Assembly: GCA_036278935.1 (NCBI GenBank)
Contig: DASUKA010000005.1
Span: forward strand, 74,660-138,659
Direction: 5' to 3'
Length of the DNA: 64,000 nt
Source of the DNA: DASSNR01 sp036278935
GTDB lineage: Bacteria; Gemmatimonadota; Gemmatimonadetes; Gemmatimonadales; Gemmatimonadaceae
This document shows, piece by piece, positions 52,170 through 62,266 of this stretch (positions are counted from its first letter, which is position 1; every line of letters begins with the position of its first letter). The position numbers were made by a program, and so were the translations under genes. The notes under the pieces were generated by a model. It searched no databases. It saw nothing but the letters and a program-made list of their open reading frames with translations, and was not told the DNA's origin.

Positions 52170-54218
52170 TCACCGAGCGGAGGGCGACACCGGCTCGGCC
52201 ACCCGGCGCCGGCGCTCGAGCTCGATCACCAGGTTCTGCAAATCGCTGGGGCTCACGCCTGGGATGCGCGACGCCTGAGCAAGCGTACGCGGCCGGAGCG
52301 CCGTGAGCTTCTGCCGAGCTTCGTGCGAGAGCGACTGCATCGTGGCGTACGGCACATCGGGCGCGAGCGGGACCTCGCCCATGCGCTTCATCTTCTCCGC
52401 CTGTTGCCGTTCCCGCTCGAAGTAGCCGGCGTACTTGATCTCGAGCTCGGCCGTCACCACCGCATCGGGCACGAGATCGTCTCCCACGCCCGCCGCCGCG
52501 AAGAGATCCGCAAGTGCCACATGCTGCCGCTTGGTCACCTCCCGCACGCGCATTGCGTGCGGCAACGGTGTGCTATCCGCCGCCACGAGCACCGCGTCCA
52601 CCTGCTCCGGTCGTACACTGGTACTCGCCGCGAGCGCATGGGCGCGCTCCGTGTCGCCGAGGCGACGCTCGATGCACGCGCGCTCCTCCTGCGTGTACAG
52701 CCCGAGGGTAAGGCCGATCGGCGCGAGCCGTGACAGTGCGTTGTCCTGCCGCACCGTGAGGCGAAACTCGGAGCGCGACGTGAACAGCCGGTACGGCTCA
52801 TCCACGCCGCGCGTCACCAGATCATCGACCAGTACCCCGATGTACGAGCTTTCGCGTCCGAGAATGAGCGGCGGCCGTCCCTGCACCGCGAGCGCGGCAT
52901 TCAGCCCGGCCACCACCCCCTGCCCCGCGGCCTCTTCGTATCCGGTGGTGCCGTTGATCTGTCCGGCGAAGTAGAGACCGCCAAGTGCTCTCACCTGGAG
53001 CGTGGCATCGAGCTGCGTCGGGGGGCAGTAATCGTATTCGATCGCGTAACCCGCGCGCGTCATCCGCGCCTGCTCCAGCCCGGGGACGGCATGCAGCATA
53101 TCGAGCTGTACGTCGGCGGGGAGCGACGTCGACAGCCCGTTCACGTAGAGCTCGTGCGTCCCATGCCCCTCCGGCTCCAGGAAGAGCTGATGCCTCTCCA
53201 CGTTCGGGAACTTGACGATCTTGTCCTCGATGGATGGGCAGTAGCGAGGCCCGCGCGACGCGATTGAGCCGCCGTACATCGCGGAGCGCGCAATGTTCTC
53301 CTGCACGATCCGCTGCACCTCCGGTCCGGCGAAGGTGATCCAGCAGGGAAGTTGTGAGGTGTGGGTAGTGAGTTGTGGGTTGTGAGTGGTGAACCGGTCC
53401 TCCGGGGAAAGACTCTTCCTCCCCCGAGCCGTCGCTGACCCACTGACCCACTGACCCACTGACTCACTCCCTCGCCTCTCGTCTCTCGTCTCCTCGAAAT
53501 GCGACCATCGATACCCGAACTGCTCCAGCTCGCTGTCCTGGCGCTCGAGTGCTGTGTAGTCAACCGAGCGGCCGTCGATACGGGGGGGCGTGCCGGTCTT
53601 GAAGCGGGATACCGTGAGCCCGAGCCGCTCGATCTGCTCGGCCAGGTGGGTTGCCGGCGCATCGCCGGCGCGGCCGCCGGAGAGCTGCGTCTCCGTACCG
53701 ATGTGCAGGCGGCCGCGCAGAAAAGTTCCGGTGGTGATCACGATCGCCCTGGCGCCGAAGCGACGACCCTCGAGCGACTCGACCCCAACCACGCGACGTG
53801 CGTCGGCATCGATGAGTAGGCGGGCGACCGTGCCCTGAATGGGTTCGAGTCGCGCATGTTCCTCGATGAGCAGACGCACGGCCTGACGATAGCGCGCGCG
53901 GTCACACTGGGCACGCGGCGCCCACACCGCCGGCCCCTTGCTGCGGTTGAGCATGCGGAACTGCACCGTCGCCAGATCTGTGGCCCGCCCCATGATGCCA
54001 CCCAGCGCGTCCACCTCGCGGGCAACGGTCCCCTTGGCGATGCCCCCGATGGCCGGGTTACACGACATCTGCCCGATGGTCTCGAGCGAGCTCGTGATGA
54101 GCCCGACCCGCGCCCCCAGCCGCGCGGCCGCGACAGCCGCTTCGGTGCCGGCATGGCCGGCGCCGACGACAATCACGTCGAAGTCGCGCTCGGTGCGGAG
54201 GGGGGAGATGGGGGGCAT
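52170..54218 (-). CDS. mnmG: tRNA uridine-5-carboxymethylaminomethyl modification enzyme MnmG, with in-frame insertion
   Basis: A 682-residue FAD enzyme (E. coli 629). FAD motif VVGAGHAGTEAA (about 16-27), SCNPAIGGIAKG, and the conserved PPRIDGRSVDY and GPRYCPSIEDK regions are intact. Between SHFEE and QLPCWIT (about residues 242-288) about 45 extra residues are encoded by a dispersed low-complexity repeat (53350-53492), in frame. ATG at 54218 is used because the open frame upstream is another copy of that repeat. With MnmE it modifies tRNA U34. Confidence 0.96.
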   Translation of the reverse strand: MPPISPLRTERDFDVIVVGAGHAGTEAAVAAARLGARVGLITSSLETIGQMSCNPAIGGIAKGTVAREVDALGGIMGRATDLATVQFRMLNRSKGPAVWAPRAQCDRARYRQAVRLLIEEHARLEPIQGTVARLLIDADARRVVGVESLEGRRFGARAIVITTGTFLRGRLHIGTETQLSGGRAGDAPATHLAEQIERLGLTVSRFKTGTPPRIDGRSVDYTALERQDSELEQFGYRWSHFEETRDERRGSESVGQWVSGSATARGRKSLSPEDRFTTHNPQLTTHTSQLPCWITFAGPEVQRIVQENIARSAMYGGSIASRGPRYCPSIEDKIVKFPNVERHQLFLEPEGHGTHELYVNGLSTSLPADVQLDMLHAVPGLEQARMTRAGYAIEYDYCPPTQLDATLQVRALGGLYFAGQINGTTGYEEAAGQGVVAGLNAALAVQGRPPLILGRESSYIGVLVDDLVTRGVDEPYRLFTSRSEFRLTVRQDNALSRLAPIGLTLGLYTQEERACIERRLGDTERAHALAASTSVRPEQVDAVLVAADSTPLPHAMRVREVTKRQHVALADLFAAAGVGDDLVPDAVVTAELEIKYAGYFERERQQAEKMKRMGEVPLAPDVPYATMQSLSHEARQKLTALRPRTLAQASRIPGVSPSDLQNLVIELERRRRVAEPVSPSAR
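53350..53492. repeat. Dispersed repeat copy B, inside mnmG
   Basis: From the left: a GTTGTG/GTGAGT-rich part, CCTCCGGGGAAAGACTC, CCCGAGCCGTCG, then four 8-bp units (CTGACCCA three times and CTGACTCA, 53435-53466) and a CTCGT-type run. It is related to copies A and C and is read in frame through mnmG. Confidence 0.8.
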
Positions 54219-54246
54219 GGCGAAAGGTAACGGAGGGCGAGGGATA

Positions 54247-54346
54247 GGAGTTATGGGTTGTGGAACGGCTCCCGGGGAGAGCGCCGTTGCGTGCGAGCCG
54301 TTCCTGACCCGTTGACCGACTGACTCACTATCTCGCCCCCCTCTCG
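54247..54346. repeat. Dispersed repeat copy C, upstream of mnmG
   Basis: GTTATGGGTTGTG, CTCCCGGGGAGAG, GCGAGCCGTTC, then the units CTGACCCG, TTGACCGA and CTGACTCA (54304-54327) and CTATCTCGCCCCCCTCTCG. It has the same order of parts as copy B. Confidence 0.75.
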
Positions 54347-54379
54347 ACAATCGCCGGGCCGGAGAGCAGACTCCTGCGC

Positions 54380-54685
54380 ATGCCACTCGACATCCCATCG
54401 GGCGCATCGACGATCCTCGTGCGGAAGGCGGCGTTCGAGCGCGGGGGCTTCGAGCGGGCTGCCTTCGATACCGCCCTCAATCTCACCCCCGAGGAATTCC
54501 GGGTCGAGGGCGAACTGATCGCCATCGGGCCGCTCTACGAGGAGGATGCGCCGCAACGCATCGTGGAGGCGCTGGAAAGCGCCGGGCTGGCGTACTTCGA
54601 GGACTTCTTCGAGCTACCCGGGAGCTGGCCTCCCTGGTGCACCGTGTTCGCCATGAGCTCGCGGCGGGAGACGCCGCGCTCATGA
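54380..54685 (+). CDS. Small hypothetical protein
   Basis: A 101-residue acidic protein starting MPLDIPSGASTILVRKAAFERGGFERAAFD. ALNLTPEEF and GELIAIGPLYEED, then RIVEALESAGLAYFEDFFELPG and WCTVFAMS, give an alternating helix/strand pattern of a small folded protein. No family was recognised. It is divergent from mnmG and convergent, with a 6-bp overlap, with the next gene. Confidence 0.6.
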   Translation: MPLDIPSGASTILVRKAAFERGGFERAAFDTALNLTPEEFRVEGELIAIGPLYEEDAPQRIVEALESAGLAYFEDFFELPGSWPPWCTVFAMSSRRETPRS

Positions 54686-54952
54686 CTGCTTGGTGAGCGC
54701 CTTCGTCTCAGCCGGCGGGGACAGCGCGCCGAGCCGCAACATCCCTTCCCAGCCACAGTTGTAGCACCAGCTCGTTCGCATGCGCGGCATGAGGATGTTC
54801 CACAGCTTGGACTGCACACGCACAGTGGGCGCGTCGCAATTGGGACACCGGTCGCCTTCGGGGATGAGGTAGTAGAAGATGACCGTCGCGGCGATGATGC
54901 GCAGCACGAAGAAAGCCACGAAAATGACGGCGAAGAGCACGGCATCCATCAT
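54680..54952 (-). CDS. Small membrane protein with zinc-ribbon domain
   Basis: A 90-residue protein. An N-terminal membrane helix (AVLFAVIFVAFFVLRIIAATVIFYYLI) is followed by CPNCDAPTVRV and SWCYNCGW, two CxxC pairs that probably bind zinc. No family is recognised. It could be a small membrane-associated nucleic-acid or protein-binding factor, but this is speculation. Confidence 0.65.
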   Translation of the reverse strand: MMDAVLFAVIFVAFFVLRIIAATVIFYYLIPEGDRCPNCDAPTVRVQSKLWNILMPRMRTSWCYNCGWEGMLRLGALSPPAETKALTKQS

Positions 54953-55046
54953 AAGCGCTCACCTCCATGGTCGCCGGTGCCACCCGATCCACCATACGGC
55001 ATGAAGAGCTACGGCGCAAGAACAGCGCCCGCGCGATAGCGACACG

Positions 55047-55580
55047 TCACGTGGGAAGCTTGAGCTGGCGTTCGATGGTGCTCCAGAGCTCCACGTACGC
55101 CACACCATCCTCCACGCGCTCGATCACGATCTCCGCGTCGCTGGCGACTGCCGCACCGTCCAGGCTGCGCGCTGCGACGACGTGCTGCGCGCCGTCGTGC
55201 TCGTAGGTGATCTCCCCGGCTCCGTCCGGTGGGATGGCCTGCGTCACACGCCCGAAATGTCCCTGAAGCAGATAGCGCGCGTCACTTACCTCGCGCGCCG
55301 CACTGGGGACGGCCCAGCCGGCAATGAGTGCCACCATCCCGCCTGCAGCCGCGAGACCGATCACGATCGCGATGCCGAAAATTGCCGCGAGCGACAGGCT
55401 GGTGTAACGGAAGAAGAGATAGCCAGCGACACCGAAGGCCGTGGCGAAACTTCCGATGGTGGGCAGGTTGAAGTAGGAGGTCCAGCGCCGGTGCCGCTCA
55501 TAGCGATCGATGCCGGCGATCATGCTGATGACGCCGCACACGAGGCCGACGAGGAACATGAAGAGAAAGACGAATCGCAT
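55047..55580 (-). CDS. Membrane protein with NfeD-like C-terminal domain
   Basis: A 177-residue protein: three or four membrane helices (1-25, 45-65, 67-95) and a soluble beta-rich domain (about 100-177, LLQGHFGRVTQAIPPDGAGEITYEHDG). This resembles the OB-fold of NfeD or YqiJ proteins, which sit beside flotillins. No flotillin gene is adjacent. Function unknown. Confidence 0.65.
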   Translation of the reverse strand: MRFVFLFMFLVGLVCGVISMIAGIDRYERHRRWTSYFNLPTIGSFATAFGVAGYLFFRYTSLSLAAIFGIAIVIGLAAAGGMVALIAGWAVPSAAREVSDARYLLQGHFGRVTQAIPPDGAGEITYEHDGAQHVVAARSLDGAAVASDAEIVIERVEDGVAYVELWSTIERQLKLPT

Positions 55581-55666
55581 GCGTGGGTGTCTCGAGGTAT
55601 TCCTAGTCTATCCAATCTCCATGCCAGGCGCGACTGCTCCGACGGAATTCGGCATGCCTCACTCGC

Positions 55667-56407
55667 TCATCGCGGCGTGATGGGCATGTCGAATCGGAGT
55701 GGGTGCGGCACATCGTAGGTGAAGTGCCACCATTCCTCATCGTAGGGCACGAAGCCCTGCGCCACCATGGCGGCGCGCAGCCGCTGGCGATTCAGCGCGG
55801 CCACCCCGGTGGCGTTCACCGTGTGCGCGGCCGGGGAGAAGGTGTCGAATGGGGTGCCCATATCGAGCTGCTGGCCGGTGGCGCGATCCACCAGCGTCAG
55901 GTCGACCGTCACGCCGAGGTTATGGCGGCTGTGGCTGGCGATGTATCCGTCGCGCAGCAGATCGGGACGGCCGACGCGCTGTGTCCACGCCACCATGGCC
56001 TCGGAGGCGCGCACCGGGCGGTAGGCGTCGAAGATCTTGAGCGCGAGTCCCTGCACGAGGAGCTGGCGTTCCACGCGCACGAGCGCTTCAGCCGGCGCGC
56101 GGCGCAGATACGCCCGGTTGGCACCGTACCCTGCGATCGGTGCGCCCGTGAAGTTGTGCGCGGTGGCGTAGCGCAGATCGACGACGATGGTTGTGTCGAG
56201 CGAATGCACGTCCACCAGCAGCGACCTGGCCACGGCGTTGGATGCGATGGGGAGCGCCCCCGTGTTCACGGGGGGCGCCGTGCTCGTGTCCCGCTGCGCC
56301 GCGGCGGGCGCGGACAGACCGGCGAGCGGTACGCACCCCACGCCCAGGGCAAGGCGGAGAACCACGGCGAGTAGACGGCGATGTCGCATCGACCGGGAAG
56401 CTATCAT
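55667..56407 (-). CDS. D-alanyl-D-alanine dipeptidase (VanX/DdpX-like, M15D)
   Basis: A 246-residue exported protein. A signal peptide (to about 38) precedes the M15D domain. The zinc motif SHSRHNLGVTVDLTL contains the SxHxxGxAxD pattern, and EEWWHF supplies the general-base Glu and third ligand His. VVDLRYATAHNFTG and IFDAYRPVRA are also typical. It cleaves D-Ala-D-Ala released from peptidoglycan. No van resistance genes accompany it, so a cell-wall recycling role is more likely. It overlaps the YheT gene by 4 bp (ATGA). Confidence 0.92.
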   Translation of the reverse strand: MIASRSMRHRRLLAVVLRLALGVGCVPLAGLSAPAAAQRDTSTAPPVNTGALPIASNAVARSLLVDVHSLDTTIVVDLRYATAHNFTGAPIAGYGANRAYLRRAPAEALVRVERQLLVQGLALKIFDAYRPVRASEAMVAWTQRVGRPDLLRDGYIASHSRHNLGVTVDLTLVDRATGQQLDMGTPFDTFSPAAHTVNATGVAALNRQRLRAAMVAQGFVPYDEEWWHFTYDVPHPLRFDMPITPR

Positions 56408-57396
56408 GCGCGACGCCCGGTCTCAACGCACCGGGCCAGAAAATCGCAGGCGCGCCACTCCGCGTAGTAGAGCGGCTTCCACGGCAGGCGGCCACTGATG
56501 AATCCCACGTGCCCGCCCCGTTCCACGAATTCCGGGTGGAGGCACGGGTTCATGGCGGCAATGCCGGCCACGTCATGGAGTACGCTGGCCGGCAGGAAGG
56601 GATCATCGGCCGCGCTCAGGAGCAGGGTGGGCAGCCGAATGGACGCCAGGAAGCCAATGGCGCTCGAGCGTGTGTAGTAATCGTCCGCGTCTCGAAAACC
56701 GTGCAACGGGGCGGTCACCGCATCATCGAAGTCGCGCAGCGTGCGAGCGGCATCGATGGCGTGCGCCGAGAGGCAGTCCGGAAAGCGCGTGCGCTTCTCA
56801 TGGGCCTTGCGCTTGAGGCTGCGGAGAAAGTGCGCCTGGTAGATGCGGGAGAAGCCACGAGAGATGTGTTGTGCGCCGCGCGCGAGGTCGTAGGGCACGG
56901 AGATGGCCGCCGCCCCGCGCAACTGCGCTGGGAGGTCGTCCGCGCGCTCGCCCAGCCATTTGAGCAACACGTTGCCGCCGAGGGAGACACCGGTGATCAC
57001 GAGCGCACACTCCGGTTCGGCCATGACCAGGCGCCGCACCACGAAATCGAGGTCCGTGGTCTCGCCCGAATGGTACGAGCGAAGTGCCCGGTTCGGCTCG
57101 GCGCCGCAGGAGCGGAAGACGAGCACATCGGCAGCCCAGCCGCGCGAGCGCGCCTGGGCGATGAGCCCACGGGCATAGTGCGAGCGAGGGCTGCCTTCCA
57201 GACCATGGAGGATGAGAAGGCGCGCGTGAGCCTGGGCGGTGTCCAGGCGATAGAGGTCGAGAAAGTCGCTGTCGGCGGTGTCCCAGCGCTCGCGGCGAAG
57301 CGGGATGCGCGGAAAGGGACGACAGAACTTGCCCCAGAGGGTGCGGAGGTGCGGGCTCGGAATCCACCAGGCGGGGTGATAGCTGCGGGTGTGCAT
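56404..57396 (-). CDS. YheT family alpha/beta hydrolase
   Basis: A 330-residue alpha/beta hydrolase of the YheT/ABHD1-3 group: PSPHLRTLWGKF at the start, HGLEGSPRSHYARGL (oxyanion area), GVSLGGNVLLKWLG with nucleophile Ser (about 143), DDPFLP (Asp) and GGHVGFI (His). Substrates are probably lipid or short-chain esters. It is the first gene of a coupled pair with the VanX-like peptidase. Divergent from the ArsC-like gene. Confidence 0.92.
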   Translation of the reverse strand: MHTRSYHPAWWIPSPHLRTLWGKFCRPFPRIPLRRERWDTADSDFLDLYRLDTAQAHARLLILHGLEGSPRSHYARGLIAQARSRGWAADVLVFRSCGAEPNRALRSYHSGETTDLDFVVRRLVMAEPECALVITGVSLGGNVLLKWLGERADDLPAQLRGAAAISVPYDLARGAQHISRGFSRIYQAHFLRSLKRKAHEKRTRFPDCLSAHAIDAARTLRDFDDAVTAPLHGFRDADDYYTRSSAIGFLASIRLPTLLLSAADDPFLPASVLHDVAGIAAMNPCLHPEFVERGGHVGFISGRLPWKPLYYAEWRACDFLARCVETGRRA

Positions 57397-57488
57397 TTCC
57401 TACAAAGTACGATGCACCACACGTCCCTGATCGCCAGTGGCGTGGAGCGCTCTCTGGCGCGCCGAGCGTGGCACCGCATCTTTCGCAC

Positions 57489-57839
57489 ATGGATGTGCAG
57501 ATCTTCGGCGTCAAGAAGAGCGCCGACACCCGGAAGGCGCTCCGCTTCTTCGCGGAGCGACGCATTGCCACGCACTTCGTGGACCTTACTGTGCGCGCCG
57601 CCTCGCTGGGCGAGCTCCGGCGCTTCGCGCAGAAGTTCGGCGTGCACGCCCTCCTCGACACGACATCGAAGCGCTATCAGGCGCTTGGTCTCCAGCACGC
57701 GCGCCACTCGGACGACCGGTGGCTGGCGATGCTGGCTGAGGAACCACTCCTGCTGGTGATGCCGCTCGTGCGCCAGCAGCATCGGCTCACCGTCGGACTG
57801 GCCGTGGACGAATGGACGCGCTGGGCAGCGGGGGAATAG
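57489..57839 (+). CDS. ArsC/Spx-like thioredoxin-fold protein without the active Cys
   Basis: A 116-residue protein aligned to the ArsC/YffB/Spx family. MDVQIFGVKKSADTRKALRF and FVDLTVRAAS are followed by MPLVRQ, where family members have the RP loop. The usual Cys before the DTxKA stretch is missing; KKSADTRKA replaces KxCDTxKKA. Without it, arsenate or glutathione-type chemistry is unlikely, so it may be a binding protein. ATG at 57489. ABC-F follows 27 bp later. Confidence 0.75.
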   Translation: MDVQIFGVKKSADTRKALRFFAERRIATHFVDLTVRAASLGELRRFAQKFGVHALLDTTSKRYQALGLQHARHSDDRWLAMLAEEPLLLVMPLVRQQHRLTVGLAVDEWTRWAAGE

Positions 57840-57866
57840 CGGCGAGCGGTCACTATCTTCCGCTGC

Positions 57867-59825
<1,959 letters not shown>

Positions 59826-59938
59826 GGGCGGCTGGCCGCTCGCGGCGCGTTGGTGGCTCCACGCCAGGCTGTCGGGCGAATGAGCGCCCCACCCTCCGCG
59901 CGCCATGCGCGAACCCGGCGAATCTTGTCACATTGTTA

Positions 59939-59966
59939 TTGACACAAGTCGCACGCCTCGTATGTT
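59939..59966 (+). promoter_or_regulatory. Promoter of the ClpN-GntR gene
   Basis: TTGACA (59939-59944), 16-bp spacer, TATGTT (59961-59966). It overlaps a CTTGT...ACAAG dyad (59924-59948) that could be an operator. Confidence 0.65.
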
Positions 59967-60017
59967 CAGCGCAGGCGGTACAAGATGTGATACACGCCGC
60001 GTCCCCCGCCTGCGCTG
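59967..60017. promoter_or_regulatory. Leader inverted repeat of the ClpN-GntR gene
   Basis: Perfect 12-bp arms CAGCGCAGGCGG (59967-59978) and CCGCCTGCGCTG (60006-60017) with a 27-nt loop containing TACAAGATGTGATACA. It begins right after the -10 box, so it is either a leader hairpin or a DNA operator for autoregulation. Confidence 0.7.
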
Positions 60018-60033
60018 AGAGGGTTCCACGAGG

Positions 60034-60987
60034 ATGTTCGGACACAGATCGCCCGGCTCGTCCAAGCCGAGCGCCTACAACTTCACCGACCATGTCCGCA
60101 AGATTCTGATGGCCGCCCGCGAGGAGGCGGCGCGGCTCGGTCATGAGTACGTGGGCACCGAGCACCTGCTGCTCGCCCTCGTCCGAGAACGCGCGGGAGT
60201 CGGCGAGGCGGTGCTGGAGAATCTGTGCGGCGATCCGGACGAGCTCCGCCACAACGTGGAGGCAAGGATCAAGAGGGGGAATGCCGCTTTCACGGGGCAT
60301 CCGAATCTGCCATATACCTCGCGAGCCAAGAAGGTGCTGGAACTGGCGATGACCCAGGCGCGCGAACTCAACCACTCCTACGTGGGCACGGAGCACCTGT
60401 TGCTTGGGCTCGTGCGCGAGGAGAAAGGGATTGCCGCGCAGGTCCTGCGCGATGCGGGCGTCACCCCGGCGAACGCACGCGCGGAGACCGTGCGATTGCT
60501 CGGCGAAGAGCGGGAGCCGCGATCGAGATTCACCATCGCGATCGATGACAGCTTCTCCCGCTCCATCTACGAACAGATCATCGACCAGATCCGTGAGGCC
60601 GTGGCCACCAGGCGTCTCAAGCCGGAAGAGCGCCTTCCCACCGTGCGGCAGCTGGCGGACCAGCTCGACATCGCGCCCGGAACCGTGGCCCGGGCATATA
60701 GGGAGCTCGAGCGGTTGGGGATCGTGGTCACAGAGGGAGCGCGAGGGACCCGGGTGGCGGCACGCACGGACGCGGGACTGCCGGAGGCGGAGCGGCCGGA
60801 GGCGCTGGCGGGGCTGATGCGTCCGGTGGTGGTAGCCGCCTTTCATCTTGGCGCGAGCGCCGCCGAGCTTCGTGCGGCACTCGAACAAGCGATGCGCGGC
60901 ATCTTCTCGCGCGAGCGCGGGGACGAAAGCGAGCATCGTGACCCGGGCGAGCATCATGCCGGCCCGGAGGCACCGCCGCCGGCGTGA
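60034..60987 (+). CDS. ClpC-type N-terminal repeats fused to a GntR (YtrA-type) DNA-binding domain
   Basis: A 317-residue protein of two unlike parts. Residues about 17-155 are two Clp N-terminal repeats (ILMAAREEAARLGHEYVGTE, HLLLALVRE; then VLELAMTQARELNHSYVGTE, HLLLGLVREEKG), the substrate/adaptor-binding module of ClpC. No AAA+ domain follows. Instead about 165-235 is a GntR winged helix (SIYEQIIDQIREAVATRR, LPTVRQLADQLDIAPGTVARAYRELERLGIV), then a variable C-terminal tail. It is probably a regulator sensing a Clp-type ligand. A consensus promoter and a 12-bp palindrome precede it. Confidence 0.9.
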   Translation: MFGHRSPGSSKPSAYNFTDHVRKILMAAREEAARLGHEYVGTEHLLLALVRERAGVGEAVLENLCGDPDELRHNVEARIKRGNAAFTGHPNLPYTSRAKKVLELAMTQARELNHSYVGTEHLLLGLVREEKGIAAQVLRDAGVTPANARAETVRLLGEEREPRSRFTIAIDDSFSRSIYEQIIDQIREAVATRRLKPEERLPTVRQLADQLDIAPGTVARAYRELERLGIVVTEGARGTRVAARTDAGLPEAERPEALAGLMRPVVVAAFHLGASAAELRAALEQAMRGIFSRERGDESEHRDPGEHHAGPEAPPPA

Positions 60988-61051
60988 TGAGCAGGTGTGA
61001 GACTCTTCCCTTACGCGTGATTCCGCGAAGCGTGTGTCGATGAGGCGATGC

Positions 61052-61537
61052 TCAGCCGCGGCGCGCCGCTTCGATCGCAGCGATGTCGATCCTCGTCATC
61101 TCCATCATCGCATCGAACGCCCGCTTGGCAGCAGCCGGGTCGGGATCGGTGATCGCTTGCGTGAGAGCGACCGGCGTGATCTGCCAGGACAAGCCCCATC
61201 TGTCCTTGCACCAGCCACACGCGCTCTCCTCGCCCCCGTTGCCGACAATCGCGCTCCAGTAGCGATCCGTTTCGGCCTGGTCAGCGGTTGCGACCTGAAA
61301 CGAGAACGCTTCGTTGTGCGTGAACGCCGGTCCCCCGTTGAGCCCGAGGCAGGGAATGCCCATCACGGTAAACTCGACGGTCAGCACGTCCCCTTCTTTC
61401 CCCGACGGGAAGTCGCCCGGCGCGCGATACACCGCGCCGACGGAGGAATCGGGAAAGGTCTGGGCATAGAACCGCGCCGCGTCCTCGGCGCCGCCATTGT
61501 ACCAGAGGCAAATCGTGTTCTTGGCTGGTTTAGTCAT
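61052..61537 (-). CDS. VOC family protein (PhnB/3-demethylubiquinone methyltransferase-like)
   Basis: A 161-residue protein: NTICLWYNGGAEDAARFYAQTFPDS at the start, VEFTVMGIPCLGLNGGP, and GWCKDRWGLSWQITP, hallmarks of the PhnB-like VOC subfamily often annotated as 3-demethylubiquinone-9 methyltransferase. Actual function is unknown. The ATG at 61537 has GGAGAA 5-6 nt upstream; ATG at 61549 is less likely. Confidence 0.92.
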   Translation of the reverse strand: MTKPAKNTICLWYNGGAEDAARFYAQTFPDSSVGAVYRAPGDFPSGKEGDVLTVEFTVMGIPCLGLNGGPAFTHNEAFSFQVATADQAETDRYWSAIVGNGGEESACGWCKDRWGLSWQITPVALTQAITDPDPAAAKRAFDAMMEMTRIDIAAIEAARRG

Positions 61538-61745
61538 TTCGTTCTCCATCGAGATCGTCCTCCGCGGCCGATGTCAACAACGGGTCGCCGGCGCGACGTG
61601 CTTGTTGGTGTAACTGACCGTCTGGCGGCTTACACGGGCATCTTCAAAGAGAAAGCGCTGCGCAGTACGACGCAGCCAACGGCGCCACGACAGGGGAGCC
61701 CGTCCGTTCCAATGGCGTTAGCCAGCTTGCGCGTAGATGCAGACG

Positions 61746-62153
61746 CTAGACCGGTTGCCCGAAGTACAGCACGTAGCCATCAGCATCCATGACTTCGAAC
61801 CCGCGCAGATTATCCGAGTTGATGCCGAGGGGTTCCCGGAATGAAACGCCTCGCGACGTGAACTCCTCGGCCAGCGCGTCGGGATCAGAGGTATAGATGT
61901 ACGCATCCCACCTGGCCCACGGATGCCGGCTGGGATTCGGCGTCGGCTGCACCTCTGGCGTAATGGCTTTGAGCATGAGGCAAACACCGTCCCGCTTCAC
62001 CATCGCCCAGTACGGGTCATTGTCGGGGCCGAGAAACATTACCTCGAAGCCAAGGCGCTCCGTGTAGAATGCGAGCGATGACATGATATCGCGAACAATG
62101 AAGAACGGGGCGACATAACCGAGTCGGGGCTGAGCCTTCGTTGGAGCAGTCAT
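61746..62153 (-). CDS. VOC family protein (bleomycin resistance/glyoxalase-like)
   Basis: A 135-residue VOC fold protein: VAPFFIVRDIMSSLAFYTERLGFEV at the start, WAMVKRDGVCLML and the second module with SDPDALAEEFTSRGVSF, DADGYVLYFGQP. It may bind a metal or drug. The ATG at 62153 is supported by a GAGGAG site 7 nt upstream. It is directly downstream of the toxin remnant of the DUF433 gene. Confidence 0.92.
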   Translation of the reverse strand: MTAPTKAQPRLGYVAPFFIVRDIMSSLAFYTERLGFEVMFLGPDNDPYWAMVKRDGVCLMLKAITPEVQPTPNPSRHPWARWDAYIYTSDPDALAEEFTSRGVSFREPLGINSDNLRGFEVMDADGYVLYFGQPV

Positions 62154-62224
62154 TGGAGGTCTCCTCAAAGTCTCGATGCGGCTTCGACGCTGGTGCGCAC
62201 CGGAGCCGTGTTGCTGGCTGGCGC

Positions 62225-62254
62225 CGGGAGGTTCCCATCGAGGAGCACCCGCAC
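62225..62254 (-). pseudogene. DUF5615-like toxin remnant
   Basis: Twelve bases after the DUF433 stop, a GTG begins VRVLLDGNLP, the typical start of DUF5615 PIN-like toxins (MKxLLDxNLP). After ten codons the similarity ends and the frame stops soon after, so the toxin is truncated. Confidence 0.5.
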
Positions 62255-62266
62255 GCTGTCGCGCCC

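Noticed and set aside
53435..53466. CRISPR-like repeat array
   Set aside because: Units are only 8 bp in tandem with no spacers, and no cas genes are present.
61610..61650. GTGTAA/TTACAC palindrome as a third attC site
   Set aside because: The arms are only 6 bp and lack the bulged two-box structure shared by the two better candidates.
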